A stretch of DNA of 64,000 nucleotides from an uncultured Roseateles sp. (GTDB taxonomy: Bacteria; Pseudomonadota; Gammaproteobacteria; Burkholderiales; Burkholderiaceae_C), in contig NZ_CAJYPS010000025.1 of the NCBI RefSeq assembly GCF_913777145.1, forward strand, positions 1 to 64,000. Reading direction: 5' to 3'. The position numbers were made by a program, and so were the translations under genes. Position 1 is the first letter of the stretch. Each line of letters begins with the position of its first letter. A model generated the notes under the pieces. It saw only the letters and a program-made list of their open reading frames with translations. It made no database searches and was not told the DNA's origin. This document shows, one piece after another, positions 17,310 through 26,315 of this stretch.

Positions 17310-18416
17310 GTGCTCCGCAAGACCCGACCCCTCGCCCTCATGCTGGCCCTCGTGCTGGCCCTCCTGCCTGCCCTGCTGTGCGCTCCACTGCCCGCCCACG
17401 CCAACGGCAGCACCCAGCCGCGCGCCATCACGCCGCGCGGCCCGTTGGATGCGGAGGAGAGCAACAACATCAATGTGTTCCGCAAGACCTCGCCGTCGGT
17501 GGTGCACATCACCACGCTGGCCTACCAGCGCGACCTGTTCTCGATGCGGGTCACCGAGCAGCCGCAGGGCACGGGCAGCGGCTTCATCTGGGACGAGGCC
17601 GGCCACATCGTCACCAACTTCCATGTGATCCAGGGCGGCGATCGCGCCACCGTCACGCTGGCCGACCAGAGCTCCTTCCCGGCCAAGCTGGTGGGCGCCT
17701 TCCCGGACCGCGACCTCGCGGTACTGCGCATAGACGCGCCACGCGCCAAGCTCACGCCCATCGCGCTGGGCAGCAGCCGCGAGCTGCAGGTGGGGCAGAA
17801 GGTCTACGCCATCGGCAATCCCTTCGGGCTGGATCAGACGCTGACCACCGGCATCGTGTCGGCGCTGAACCGCGAGATCGAGTCGGTCACGCGGCGCACG
17901 ATACGCGGCGCGATACAGACCGACGCGGCCATCAACCCCGGCAACTCCGGCGGCCCGCTGCTGGACTCGGCGGGGCGGCTGATAGGCGTGAACACCTCCA
18001 TCTACAGCCCCAGCGGCGCCAGCGCCGGCATTGGCTTTGCGATCCCCGTGGACGAGGTCAACCGCATCGTGCCGCGGCTGATACGCGATGGCCGCGTGAT
18101 CCGCCCGGCACTGGGCATCACCTCGGGCGCGGCCAACCTGGCCCAGGCGCTGGGCGCGCCCAAGGGCGTGCTGCTGGTGGGCGTGGCCAGCGGCGGCCCG
18201 GCCGCCAAGGCCGGGCTGCAGCCCTACGCCCGCGACCGGCTGGGGCGCATCGTGCCGGGCGACGTGATCACCGCGGTGGATGGCCAGCCGGTAGCTGACC
18301 TCGACGATTTGCTGTCGCTGATCGAGCAGCGCCAGATCGGGGAGAAAGCCAGCCTCACCGTCTGGCGCGCAGGGCAGACGAGGAAGGTGGTGGCGACCTT
18401 GGGAAGTTCGGACTGA
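17310..18416 (+). CDS. HtrA/DegP-type trypsin-like serine protease with one PDZ domain
   Basis: Periplasmic or membrane-anchored protease/chaperone, 368 residues. Residues 1-31 are a signal peptide or anchor (MLALVLALLPALLCAPLPAHA). The protease domain carries the triad: His in VTNFHVIQ (about 107), Asp in DRDLAVLRID (about 134) and Ser in NPGNSGGPLLD (about 214). A single PDZ domain follows (about 265-360, GVLLVGVASGGPAAKAGL). With one PDZ it resembles DegS/HhoB or the deg-like proteases of Burkholderiales more than DegP, which has two. The reading frame opens with GTG at 17310; an ATG at 17340 inside the signal peptide is an alternative. Confidence 0.92.
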   Translation: MLRKTRPLALMLALVLALLPALLCAPLPAHANGSTQPRAITPRGPLDAEESNNINVFRKTSPSVVHITTLAYQRDLFSMRVTEQPQGTGSGFIWDEAGHIVTNFHVIQGGDRATVTLADQSSFPAKLVGAFPDRDLAVLRIDAPRAKLTPIALGSSRELQVGQKVYAIGNPFGLDQTLTTGIVSALNREIESVTRRTIRGAIQTDAAINPGNSGGPLLDSAGRLIGVNTSIYSPSGASAGIGFAIPVDEVNRIVPRLIRDGRVIRPALGITSGAANLAQALGAPKGVLLVGVASGGPAAKAGLQPYARDRLGRIVPGDVITAVDGQPVADLDDLLSLIEQRQIGEKASLTVWRAGQTRKVVATLGSSD

Positions 18417-18576
18417 ACTCAAGCCCACCCCCCCGCGAAATGGGCGGCGGCAACCCTCAGCCATGGATGGCAATGCACAGGGCGCCCAGCGCCTGCCTGC
18501 CCACCACGTAAAGTAGCGCCCCTTGCCCAACGCGCCGGACCGCGGCGGGCTCACTCGATCACACAGGACACACCCC

Positions 18577-19290
18577 ATGGGCGCGCAATGGAAAGCCAAA
18601 CACAAAGACATCGCCGCCAATGCAAAGGGCAAGCTCTTTGGCAAGCTGGCCAAGGACATCATGATCGCGGCGCGCAACGGCGCTGACCCCAAGGACAACG
18701 CCAAGCTGCGCATGGCCGTCGAAGCCGCTCGCAAGGTGTCCATGCCCAAGGACACGCTGGACCGCGCCATCAAGAAGGGCGCCGGGCTGACCGGCGAGAC
18801 CGTGCACTTCGAACAGGTCATCTACGAAGGCTTTGCGCCGCACCGCGTGCCGGTGATGGTGGAGGTGCTGACCGACAACACCAACCGCGCCGCATCCGAC
18901 ATGCGCGTGCTGTTCCGCAAGGGCCAGCAGGGCACGCCGGGTTCGGTGAGCTGGGACTTCGACCACCTGGGCCTCATCGAAGCCGAGCCCGCGACGCCCG
19001 GTGCGGACGCCGACCTGGCCGCCATCGAGGCCGGCGCGCAAGACCTGGTCCCGGCCGACGAAGACGGCATCACGCTGTTCCTCACCGACCCCGCAGACCT
19101 CGACCTCGTCAGCCGCGCCCTGCCCGCCCAAGGCTTCACGGTGCTCAGCGCCAAGCTGGGCTACCGGCCCAAGAATCCGGTCGCCGCAAGCAGCCTCAGC
19201 GCCGAACAGCTGGAAGAGGTGGAGAGCTTCCTCGCGGCCATGGACGACAACGACGACGTGCAGCATGTGTACGCCGGCCTGGCCGGCTGA
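18577..19290 (+). CDS. YebC/PmpR family DNA-binding regulator / translation factor
   Basis: 237-residue cytosolic protein of the YebC family (TACO1 in mitochondria), proposed as a transcription regulator and shown for some members to aid translation of difficult sequences. It begins [33 protein letters not shown], the variant N-terminus of this group, and continues with NPGDNAKLR-like [32 protein letters not shown]. It ends with the [13 protein letters not shown] signature. The ATG at 18577 is preceded by AGGA, and upstream in-frame codons are not conserved. Confidence 0.95.
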   Translation: MGAQWKAKHKDIAANAKGKLFGKLAKDIMIAARNGADPKDNAKLRMAVEAARKVSMPKDTLDRAIKKGAGLTGETVHFEQVIYEGFAPHRVPVMVEVLTDNTNRAASDMRVLFRKGQQGTPGSVSWDFDHLGLIEAEPATPGADADLAAIEAGAQDLVPADEDGITLFLTDPADLDLVSRALPAQGFTVLSAKLGYRPKNPVAASSLSAEQLEEVESFLAAMDDNDDVQHVYAGLAG

Positions 19291-19347
19291 CAGCCGAGTT
19301 GGCGGCGCCGTCGTGGTGCGCGGCATCTCCAGACCACCCACCCGGCC

Positions 19348-20235
19348 ATGCCGCGCATGAAGCGCCTCGCCGTCGCGGCCCTGCTGATGGTGCTGGCCCT
19401 CGCCGGCGCGAGTCTGGCGGCGGGCGAATGGCTGAGCCGCCCGGCGCATCGGTCCATAGGCGCACCACCGCCCGAGCTGATAGGCGCCGAGGCCTTACAG
19501 CTCCGCAGCGCCGACGGGCTCACGGTCAGCGGCTGGTTCGTCCCGGGACGGCCCGGCCAGGGCGCGGTGCTGCTGCAGCATGGCGTGCGCAGCAACCGGC
19601 TGCAGATGCTGGCGCGCGCCCGCTGGCTGCAGCGCGAAGGACTGGCCAGCCTGCTGATCGACCTGCCCTCGCACGGCGAGAGCGCCGGCGACCGCATCAC
19701 CTTCGGCCATCGCGAGGCGCGGGCCACCGAGGCGGCGCTGGCCTGGCTGCGAACGCGCCTGCCGGGTGAGCGCCTAGGCGCGATCGGCGTGTCGCTGGGC
19801 GGCGCAGCGCTGCTGTTTGCGCAGCGCCAGCCCGAGCTGGACGCACTGGTGCTGGAGTCGGTCTACCCCAGCATCGAGCTGGCAACGCGCAACCGGCTCG
19901 CGATGCGACTGGGCGAGCCCGCCGCGCAACTGCTGGCCCCGCTGCTGCTGGTGCAGTTGCCGCTGCGGCTGGCGCTGAGCCCTGCGCAGTTGCGGCCCAT
20001 CGATGCGCTCGCTACCGTGCGCGCGCCGCTGCTGATCGCCGCCGGCACCCGCGATGAACACACCCGCTGGAACGAGACCGAGAGCCTCTACGCGGCGGCC
20101 AGCGCGTCGGCCGACCGGACGCTGTGGCCGGTGCCCGGCGCCGCCCATGTGGATCTGCACGCCTTCGATGCCGACGCGTATGAGGACTTCGTCGGCGGCT
20201 GGCTGCGACGCCAGCTCCGCAAAGCCCCGGCCTGA
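19348..20235 (+). CDS. Alpha/beta hydrolase, probably exported or membrane-anchored
   Basis: 295-residue hydrolase. An N-terminal hydrophobic stretch ([20 protein letters not shown]) suggests a signal peptide or anchor. The fold signals are [22 protein letters not shown] (oxyanion region), the nucleophile elbow [10 protein letters not shown] with Ser near residue 152, an Asp in [14 protein letters not shown], and a terminal His in [14 protein letters not shown]. The substrate cannot be predicted. ATGs at 19348 and 19357 are both possible starts. The gene lies 57 bases after the YebC-family gene and 32 bases before the luciferase-like oxidoreductase gene. Confidence 0.83.
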   Translation: MPRMKRLAVAALLMVLALAGASLAAGEWLSRPAHRSIGAPPPELIGAEALQLRSADGLTVSGWFVPGRPGQGAVLLQHGVRSNRLQMLARARWLQREGLASLLIDLPSHGESAGDRITFGHREARATEAALAWLRTRLPGERLGAIGVSLGGAALLFAQRQPELDALVLESVYPSIELATRNRLAMRLGEPAAQLLAPLLLVQLPLRLALSPAQLRPIDALATVRAPLLIAAGTRDEHTRWNETESLYAAASASADRTLWPVPGAAHVDLHAFDADAYEDFVGGWLRRQLRKAPA

Positions 20236-20267
20236 CAAGGGCTGGGGCGTGTCGGCAAGATGCCAGC

Positions 20268-21281
20268 ATGTCTGCCCTGCCCCTGCTTTCCGTTCTTGAT
20301 CTGGCCCCCGTCGTCGACGGCGCCAGCACCCGCGACGCGCTGCTGAACAGCCTGGACCTCGCCCGCCTGGCCGACGAGCTGGGCTACACCCGCTACTGGG
20401 TGGCCGAGCACCACAACATGGAAGGCGTGGCCAGCTCCGCCACCGCAGTGCTGATCGGCCAGCTGGCGCGGGTCACACAGCGCATACGCGTGGGGGCCGG
20501 CGGCATCATGCTGCCCAACCATGCGCCGCTGACCATCGCCGAGCAGTTCGGCACGCTGGCCGAGCTCTTCCCCGGCCGCATCGACCTGGGCCTGGGCCGC
20601 GCGCCCGGCACCGACCGACCCACCATGCATGCGCTGCGCCGCAGCCTGGACACACGCGGCGAAGACGCCTTCCCGCAGGACGTGCTGGAGCTGCAGCACT
20701 ACCTCGGCCCGGCGGACCCGCGCGCCGCGGTGCGCGCCGTGCCCGGCCAGGGCACCGAGGTGCCGATCTGGCTGCTGGGCTCCAGCCTCTACGGCGCGCA
20801 GCTGGCCGCCCACCTGGGCCTGCCGTTCGGGTTCGCCTCGCATTTCGCGCCCGACATGCTGATGCAGGCGCTGGCGCTCTACCGCGACAACTACCGCCCC
20901 AGCGCCCGCCATCCCCAGGCCCATGCGGTCGTGGGGATCAACGTGGTGGTGGCGGACACCGAAGCCGAGGCGCGCCGGCTGTTCAGCTCGCTGCAGCAGC
21001 GCTTCCTGGGCATGGTGCGGGGCGTGCGCGGCAAGCTGCCGGCGCCGGTGGACGACATGGACGCGCTGTGGACCCCGGCCGAGGCGGCCCAGGTGGCGCG
21101 CATGCTGGCGGCCTCGGTGGTGGGCGACCCGGCCCAGGTCCGCGCCGGGCTGCAGGCCATGGCGGAGCGCACCGGGGCGGACGAGTTCATCGTCGCCTGC
21201 GCGCTGCACGACCACGGCGCGCGCCGCCGCTCCTACGAGTTGCTGGCGGGGCTGGCCGGGCTGGCCTCGGCCTCCCGCTGA
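20268..21281 (+). CDS. LLM class flavin-dependent oxidoreductase
   Basis: 337-residue monooxygenase-like protein of the bacterial luciferase superfamily, in the group without a luciferase-type partner subunit (YhbW-like). The N-terminus [17 protein letters not shown], the [26 protein letters not shown] block and [41 protein letters not shown] are characteristic. It would use reduced FMN or F420 for an unknown substrate. Its last 49 bases overlap the end of the ClC channel gene on the opposite strand. Confidence 0.9.
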   Translation: MSALPLLSVLDLAPVVDGASTRDALLNSLDLARLADELGYTRYWVAEHHNMEGVASSATAVLIGQLARVTQRIRVGAGGIMLPNHAPLTIAEQFGTLAELFPGRIDLGLGRAPGTDRPTMHALRRSLDTRGEDAFPQDVLELQHYLGPADPRAAVRAVPGQGTEVPIWLLGSSLYGAQLAAHLGLPFGFASHFAPDMLMQALALYRDNYRPSARHPQAHAVVGINVVVADTEAEARRLFSSLQQRFLGMVRGVRGKLPAPVDDMDALWTPAEAAQVARMLAASVVGDPAQVRAGLQAMAERTGADEFIVACALHDHGARRRSYELLAGLAGLASASR

Positions 21282-22609
21282 GCCGGGGGCTCGGCCGCGG
21301 GCGGCGGCAGGCGGCCCAGTTGCAGCTGCGTCAGCGCGCGGTACAGCGGCGTGGAAATCAGGCGCGACACGCCGCTGGCCACCAGCGAGCAGGCCATCAG
21401 GCTGAGCACCATCGCGTGGCCGTCCACCATTTCCATCACGATGATGAAGGCGGTCAGCGGTGCCTGCGTGGTGGCGGCCAGAAAGCCCACCATGCCCATC
21501 GCGATCAGTGCCGGCGCCTGCGCATGGCCCAGCAGCGCGGCCACGTCCGCGCCCCAGGCCGCGCCTATGGCCAACGAGGGCGCGAAGATGCCCGCGGGCA
21601 CGCCGGCCCACGTAGTCAGCCAGGTGGCCAGCAGCTTGAGCGGCGCGTAGAGCCAGCTCGCCAGATGCTCGCCCTGGAGCAGCGCGTGGTTGTAGCCATA
21701 GCCGCTGCCGAAGGTGGCGCCGTCGGTGACCAGGCCGATCACCGCCACGCCCAGGCCGCAGGCCAGTGCAAAGCTCAGCGGCCGCAGGCGCCGCCAGCGG
21801 CTCCAGCCGTCACGGCCGTCGCCACGCAGGCTGTTGATCATCAGGCGCGAGAACAGGCCGCCCATCAGGCCGCAGCCCAGTGCCAGCAGCAGCCCGGGCC
21901 AGAACAGCGACAGGTCCAGCCCCTGCACATGGATGACGCCGAAATAGCTGCCGTTGCCGTTGATGGACGCGCCCACCAGGCCGGCCAGCACGATGCCGGC
22001 GATCAAGAGACCGCTGCTGCGCTGCTCGGGGCGGCGCGTGAGTTCCTCGATCGCGAACATCACACCGCCCAGCGGCGTATTGAAGGCCGCGGCGATGCCG
22101 GCCGCGCCGCCGGCCACCAGCAGGCCCTGGGCCGACACCGCGGTGCGGTCCGGCAGCCAGCGCCGCGCCGCATGCATCATGCCGGCGGCCACCTGCACCG
22201 ACGGGCCCTCACGGCCCAGCGACAGGCCGGCCAGCAGGCCCCAGGAGGTCAGCAGCATCTTGGCCAGCGACAGCCGCAGCGACACGAACAGCCCGCGCTG
22301 CTCGGGCGCGACCGCCGGGTCCAGCGCGGCCATCACCTGCGGAATGCCGGAGCCGCCCGCGCCCGGCCAGAAGCGTCGGGTCAGCCAGACGATGGCGACG
22401 GTGCACAGCGGCGTCCACACCAGCGGCGCCCAGGCCCAGTGCCCGCGCAGGGCGGAGAAGCGCTCCAGCGCCCAGTCGCCCAGCCAGGAGAAGGCCACGA
22501 TGCTGAGCCCCGCCAGCGCGGCGAACACGATGACCAGCGCGCGTGTGAGCCACAACCGCCAGTCGGCCAGCTCGCGCTGCAGCTTGAACCACCAGAACCA
22601 GGCCTTCAT
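21233..22609 (-). CDS. ClC family chloride channel/transporter
   Basis: 458-residue polytopic inner-membrane protein of the ClC family. The selectivity-filter motifs are present: [23 protein letters not shown] (with the gating glutamate) and [15 protein letters not shown]. The gating Glu suggests a Cl-/H+ antiporter-type cycle, but some channels retain it too. The start is the ATG at 22609 (MKAWFWWFK); sequence further upstream overlaps the end of the response regulator and is not conserved. The C-terminal 30 residues are Pro/Ala/Glu rich and overlap the oxidoreductase gene on the other strand by 49 bases. There is no CBS domain. Confidence 0.92.
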   Translation of the reverse strand: MKAWFWWFKLQRELADWRLWLTRALVIVFAALAGLSIVAFSWLGDWALERFSALRGHWAWAPLVWTPLCTVAIVWLTRRFWPGAGGSGIPQVMAALDPAVAPEQRGLFVSLRLSLAKMLLTSWGLLAGLSLGREGPSVQVAAGMMHAARRWLPDRTAVSAQGLLVAGGAAGIAAAFNTPLGGVMFAIEELTRRPEQRSSGLLIAGIVLAGLVGASINGNGSYFGVIHVQGLDLSLFWPGLLLALGCGLMGGLFSRLMINSLRGDGRDGWSRWRRLRPLSFALACGLGVAVIGLVTDGATFGSGYGYNHALLQGEHLASWLYAPLKLLATWLTTWAGVPAGIFAPSLAIGAAWGADVAALLGHAQAPALIAMGMVGFLAATTQAPLTAFIIVMEMVDGHAMVLSLMACSLVASGVSRLISTPLYRALTQLQLGRLPPPAAEPPAQREAEASPASPASNS

Positions 22610-22679
22610 GAGCAGATAGTTTCGTACAAATCTATCTGCTGCGGCTGTCGCGCCGCTGGCCACCGAGGCCCGGCGTCGG

Positions 22680-23240
22680 CTATTTGATGCGCTGCTTTTC
22701 CAGCTTGCGCGCCAGCGTGCGCCGGTGCATGCCCAGGCGGCGGGCGGTTTCGCTGATGTTGAAGCCGGTCTCGGCCAGCACCTCGTGGATGCGCTCCCAC
22801 TCCAACGTCTTGATGGACGCGGTCTGGCGCTCGGTGACCTCCACGTCCGCATCACCCTGGCGGCGTGCGAACGCGGCCTCGATGTCGTCGGTGTTGGCCG
22901 GCTTGGCCAGGTAGTGGCAGGCGCCCAGCTTGATCGCCTCGACCGCGGTGGCAATGCTGGCGTAGCCGGTCAGCACCACGATCAGCACCTCCGGGTCCCA
23001 GGCATGCAGGTGCTGCACGCAGGCCAGGCCGGACGCGCCGCCAGCCAGCTTCAGGTCGATGACCGCATGGCCCAGCTCCTCGTCGTCCGAGAGGGCGTCC
23101 AGCACGCCCTTGAGCTCGTCCAGGCTGGTGGCGCGGCGCACCCGCCAGCCGCGGCGCTCGAAGGAGCGGGACAAGGTGCGGGCAAAGCTGTCATCGTCCT
23201 CGACGATGAGCAGCAGGCGATCCAGGGACTGTGCTTGCAT
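22680..23240 (-). CDS. RegA/PrrA/RoxR-type response regulator
   Basis: 186-residue response regulator of a redox two-component system. The receiver (residues 8-125) has the acidic pair in VEDDDS, the phospho-acceptor Asp in VIDLKLAGG (about 62), Thr in VLTGYAS and Lys in YLAKPA. The C-terminus is a Fis-type helix-turn-helix with the family signature [22 protein letters not shown]. In RegA/PrrA of alphaproteobacteria and RoxR of pseudomonads this output controls respiratory oxidases and other redox genes. The first 50 bases overlap the end of the kinase gene, so the two are translationally coupled. The position at the end of the cyo cluster makes cyo a likely target (inference). Confidence 0.93.
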   Translation of the reverse strand: MQAQSLDRLLLIVEDDDSFARTLSRSFERRGWRVRRATSLDELKGVLDALSDDEELGHAVIDLKLAGGASGLACVQHLHAWDPEVLIVVLTGYASIATAVEAIKLGACHYLAKPANTDDIEAAFARRQGDADVEVTERQTASIKTLEWERIHEVLAETGFNISETARRLGMHRRTLARKLEKQRIK

Positions 23241-24567
23241 GGGGTCGGGATTGTCGGGGCATCAGCGAAGCCAGCGGCAGCGTCAAGGTCACCGCCGCGC
23301 CGCCCTCCTCGCGATTGCGCGCCTCCAGCCGCCCGCCCAGCGTGCGTGCCACGTTGGCGGACAGGAACAGCCCCAGGCCGCGCCCCGGCTGGCCCTTGCT
23401 GCTCTGGTAGGGCGTGGCGAAGCGCGCCAGCATCGCCGGCTCGAAGCCGGGGCCGTCGTCCAGCACCGCCAGGCTGAGCTGGCTCTCGTCGTCGTCGCAC
23501 TGCACGACCAGGCGCAGACAGGTGCCAGGTGCGGCCTCGGCGGCGTTGTCCAGCAGATTGCCTATGACCTGCTGCAACGCGCTGTCGGACACCACCTGCA
23601 GCTCAGGCAGACCCTGACGTTCCACGCACAGCTCGGCGGCACGGCGCCGCTCGCGCCAGTGCTCGGCCACACCGTCGATGAAGGCGCTGAGCGTGGTGAG
23701 CCGCGGCGCCTCGCCGCGCATCTCGCCGGCCGACATCAGGATGCCGCTGACGATGGCCTTGCAGCGCAGGATCTGCTGCTGCATCTCCTCGATCTCTTCG
23801 CGCAGCTCGGGCTCGGCGGCAAACGGCGCCATGTGGGCCCAGTCGCCCAGGATCACGCTGATGGTGGCCAGCGGCGTGCCCAGCTCGTGCGCCGCGCCGC
23901 TGGCCAGCAGACCCATGCGCACGATGTGAACCTCCTCGGCCGCGCGTTGCTGGGCCTCGGCCAGCTCGGCGTCGCGCTGACGCAGATTGCGGCTGATGCG
24001 CACGATGAACACGCTGAGCAACACCACGTTCAGCACGAAGCACAGCAGCAGGCCGCCCACGTAGTTGGGCGGCAGCGAGCCGGAGAACTGCGGGTCCAGC
24101 GCCAGCGGGCGGTGCCACTGCGTCAGAGCCAGAAAGCCCGCGACCGCGCTGACCACCACGATCCACAGCGCCCCCGGGCGCAGCAGCACCGAGGCCACCG
24201 CAACCTGCAGCACGTAGAGGTAGATGAAGGGGTTGTCGCTGCCACCGGAGAAATAGAGCTGGCCGGTCAGTGCGGCCACGTCCACCAGCAGCCCCACGCA
24301 GAGCTCGGCCTGCGACACCGGCCGCGGCCAGCGCGAGCGCCACAGGCACAGCAGATTGAACAGCGCCAACGCCGCCAGCAGCGTCAGCATCTCGAACTTG
24401 GGCAGCGGGATCAGCAGCGGCCCGTCCACCGCCAGCACGGTAGCGAGTTGGCCGGCGACCGCCAGCGCGCGCATCTCGATGAGCTGGCGCAGGTTCTTGC
24501 GGCCCGCCCGGCTCTCGGGCGCGGCGGCCGGCTCGGTCAAGGCATCGGCGGCGAGCTCAGGATTCAA
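23191..24567 (-). CDS. RegB/PrrB/RoxS-type redox sensor histidine kinase
   Basis: Membrane sensor kinase, 458 residues with the proposed start. Six hydrophobic segments span about 35-190 and include GGSDNPF (108-114), the GGxxNPF quinone-sensing motif of RegB. The H box is GAAHELGTPLATI with His227, and a Cys at 269 (ILRCKAI) lies where RegB carries its redox-active cysteine. The ATPase region shows NLLDNAAEA, DDGPGF and GRGLGLFLS. The start is probably TTG at 24567: it overlaps the SURF1 stop by 11 bases and has GGAG nine bases upstream. The longer reading frame opening at 24669 runs inside the SURF1 gene, and the next ATG, at 24474, would remove an N-terminal stretch. Confidence 0.92.
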   Translation of the reverse strand: MNPELAADALTEPAAAPESRAGRKNLRQLIEMRALAVAGQLATVLAVDGPLLIPLPKFEMLTLLAALALFNLLCLWRSRWPRPVSQAELCVGLLVDVAALTGQLYFSGGSDNPFIYLYVLQVAVASVLLRPGALWIVVVSAVAGFLALTQWHRPLALDPQFSGSLPPNYVGGLLLCFVLNVVLLSVFIVRISRNLRQRDAELAEAQQRAAEEVHIVRMGLLASGAAHELGTPLATISVILGDWAHMAPFAAEPELREEIEEMQQQILRCKAIVSGILMSAGEMRGEAPRLTTLSAFIDGVAEHWRERRRAAELCVERQGLPELQVVSDSALQQVIGNLLDNAAEAAPGTCLRLVVQCDDDESQLSLAVLDDGPGFEPAMLARFATPYQSSKGQPGRGLGLFLSANVARTLGGRLEARNREEGGAAVTLTLPLASLMPRQSRPHASTVPGSPAAHRRGR

Positions 24568-25297
24568 GCGAGGCCGCTCCGGCACCGGCCCGACGGCGGC
24601 GCTCCTCGAACAGCAGGTAACCGGCCGCAGCCGCCACCATGGCCGCGAGCGCGAACCAGGTGGCCGCATAGACCGCGTGGTTGTTGCTGAAGCGCAGCAC
24701 GGTCAGGCCGGGACGCGGCCAGCGCTGCGGCTGGGCGGCATCGGCCGCCTCGTCGACGAAGAACGGGGCGACCGGGCCGCGCAGGCCCAGCCGGGCCGCG
24801 ATGGCGCCCACGTCGCGGGAGTACCAGCGGTCCTGCTTCGGCTCGTTCGCGCGCAGCACGCCACCGTGCGGCTCACTCAGGCGCAGCAGGCCGGTGAGTT
24901 GCACCAGGCCGTCACCGACGGCCTGGCGCTGCTCCACCGCACGCCGCTCCGGGGGCACGAAGCCACGGTTGACCAGCACGACCGCACCGTCGTCCAGACG
25001 CAGCGGTGCGAGCACCCAGAAGCCGCCGCCGAGCTCGGTGCTGGCCTGCACGAGCACCTCGCCCGGCTCGAAGCGGCCCTGCAGGCGCAGGCGTCGGTAC
25101 TCGTCGGGCTTGGCGAGCCCTGCCCACTGGGCGGGCTCGGGCGGAGATTGGGGCGGGGCCTGCATCTGGCGCTCGACCCGGGCGATCAGCTCACGCTTCC
25201 ACGCCAGACGTTCGACCTGCCAAATGCCGAGCGCCGCGAAACCGGCCATGGCCAGCAACGCGGCGCCCACCCACGCAATGCGCGCGGTCTGCTTCAT
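24557..25297 (-). CDS. SURF1 family oxidase assembly protein
   Basis: 246-residue inner-membrane protein of the SURF1 family, which assists heme insertion during terminal oxidase assembly. Membrane segments are near both ends (AWVGAALLAMAGFAALGIW; AVYAATWFALAAMVAAAAGYLLF), with the family motifs GIWQVERLAWKRELIARVERQ, LRLQGRF, WVLAPLRLDDGAVVLVNRGFVPP and LTGLLRLSEP between them. It sits seven bases after cyoD and overlaps the kinase gene. In this cluster it occupies the place where other bacteria have cyoE. Confidence 0.9.
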   Translation of the reverse strand: MKQTARIAWVGAALLAMAGFAALGIWQVERLAWKRELIARVERQMQAPPQSPPEPAQWAGLAKPDEYRRLRLQGRFEPGEVLVQASTELGGGFWVLAPLRLDDGAVVLVNRGFVPPERRAVEQRQAVGDGLVQLTGLLRLSEPHGGVLRANEPKQDRWYSRDVGAIAARLGLRGPVAPFFVDEAADAAQPQRWPRPGLTVLRFSNNHAVYAATWFALAAMVAAAAGYLLFEERRRRAGAGAASLES

Positions 25298-25304
25298 CAG
25301 CGTC

Positions 25305-25685
25305 TTACATATTGCGCATCGCCGCAGGATCGGGCGTGGGCATCATGTTGGTGTTCATGTGGAACATCACCCAGATCGAACCGGCCAGCATGATGAACAC
25401 GGTCGCGATCGTGAACAGCAGGGCCATCATGGACCAGCCGCCCTCGACCTTGGCGTTCATGTGCAGGAAGTAGATCATGTGGACGACCATCTGCACCGCG
25501 GCAAAGGCCAGGATCACGAAGGCCGTCATGCCCTTGGGCAGCACCTTGGCCATCACCAGCCAGAACGGGATGGCGGTCAGGATGACCGACAGCAGGAAGC
25601 CGATGACATAGCCCTTGACGGTGGCGTGGTAGCCATCGTCGCCATGGTCATCGTGGTGGTCGTTGTGCAGTTCGGCAGCCATCAC
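25305..25685 (-). CDS. cyoD: Cytochrome o ubiquinol oxidase subunit IV
   Basis: 126-residue inner-membrane subunit of the Cyo oxidase. Three hydrophobic segments are visible ([66 protein letters not shown]), the normal layout for the COX4/CyoD family. The N-terminus is His/Asp rich. ATG at 25685 overlaps the stop of cyoC (ATGA), indicating coupling. A SURF1 gene follows seven bases later. Confidence 0.94.
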   Translation of the reverse strand: MMAAELHNDHHDDHGDDGYHATVKGYVIGFLLSVILTAIPFWLVMAKVLPKGMTAFVILAFAAVQMVVHMIYFLHMNAKVEGGWSMMALLFTIATVFIMLAGSIWVMFHMNTNMMPTPDPAAMRNM

Positions 25686-26302
25686 AGGACTCCCATCAGG
25701 TAGACGAAGGTGAACACGGCAATCCAGACGACGTCCAGGAAGTGCCAGAACATCGACAGGCAGATCAGGCGGCGGCGGTTCTCGGTGGTGAGACCCATCT
25801 TGCTCACCTGGACCATCAGCACGACCAGCCAGATGCAGCCGAAGAACACGTGCAGACCGTGCGTGCCCACCAGCGTGAAGAAGCTGGACAGGAAGGCGCT
25901 GCGCTGAGGGCCGGCGCCCTCATGGATCAGGTGGGCGAACTCGTACAGCTCGATGGACAGGAAGCCCAGACCGAACAGGCCGGTGATGGCCAGCCACACC
26001 AGCACCTGGCTCTTGCGACGGTGCAGCATCGCGATCATCGCCATGCCGTAGGTGATGGACGAGAACAGCAGCAGGGCCGTGTTCAGCGCCACCAGCGGCA
26101 GTTCGAAGAGATCGGCCCCCGACGGGCCGGCCGCGTAGTTGCGGCCCAGCACGGCGTAGGTGCCGAACAGCACCGCGAAGATGAGGCAGTCGCTCATCAG
26201 GTAGATCCAGAAGCCGAGCATGGTGCTGGGCTGCGGATGGTGCTCGCTGCGGTCGTAGAAGACCGGCGCGCCCGAGGCGTTGGCAGTCACAGAAGCAGTC
26301 AT
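25682..26302 (-). CDS. cyoC: Cytochrome o ubiquinol oxidase subunit III
   Basis: 206-residue membrane subunit with five helices. Family signals are [25 protein letters not shown] at the first helix, the Glu-containing [16 protein letters not shown], and the end [24 protein letters not shown] typical of COX3/CyoC. I start it at the ATG at 26302 ([10 protein letters not shown]); the longer reading frame runs into the end of cyoB. Spacing to cyoB is 13 bases. Confidence 0.95.
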   Translation of the reverse strand: MTASVTANASGAPVFYDRSEHHPQPSTMLGFWIYLMSDCLIFAVLFGTYAVLGRNYAAGPSGADLFELPLVALNTALLLFSSITYGMAMIAMLHRRKSQVLVWLAITGLFGLGFLSIELYEFAHLIHEGAGPQRSAFLSSFFTLVGTHGLHVFFGCIWLVVLMVQVSKMGLTTENRRRLICLSMFWHFLDVVWIAVFTFVYLMGVL

Positions 26303-26315
26303 ACGAGTCTCCCGG

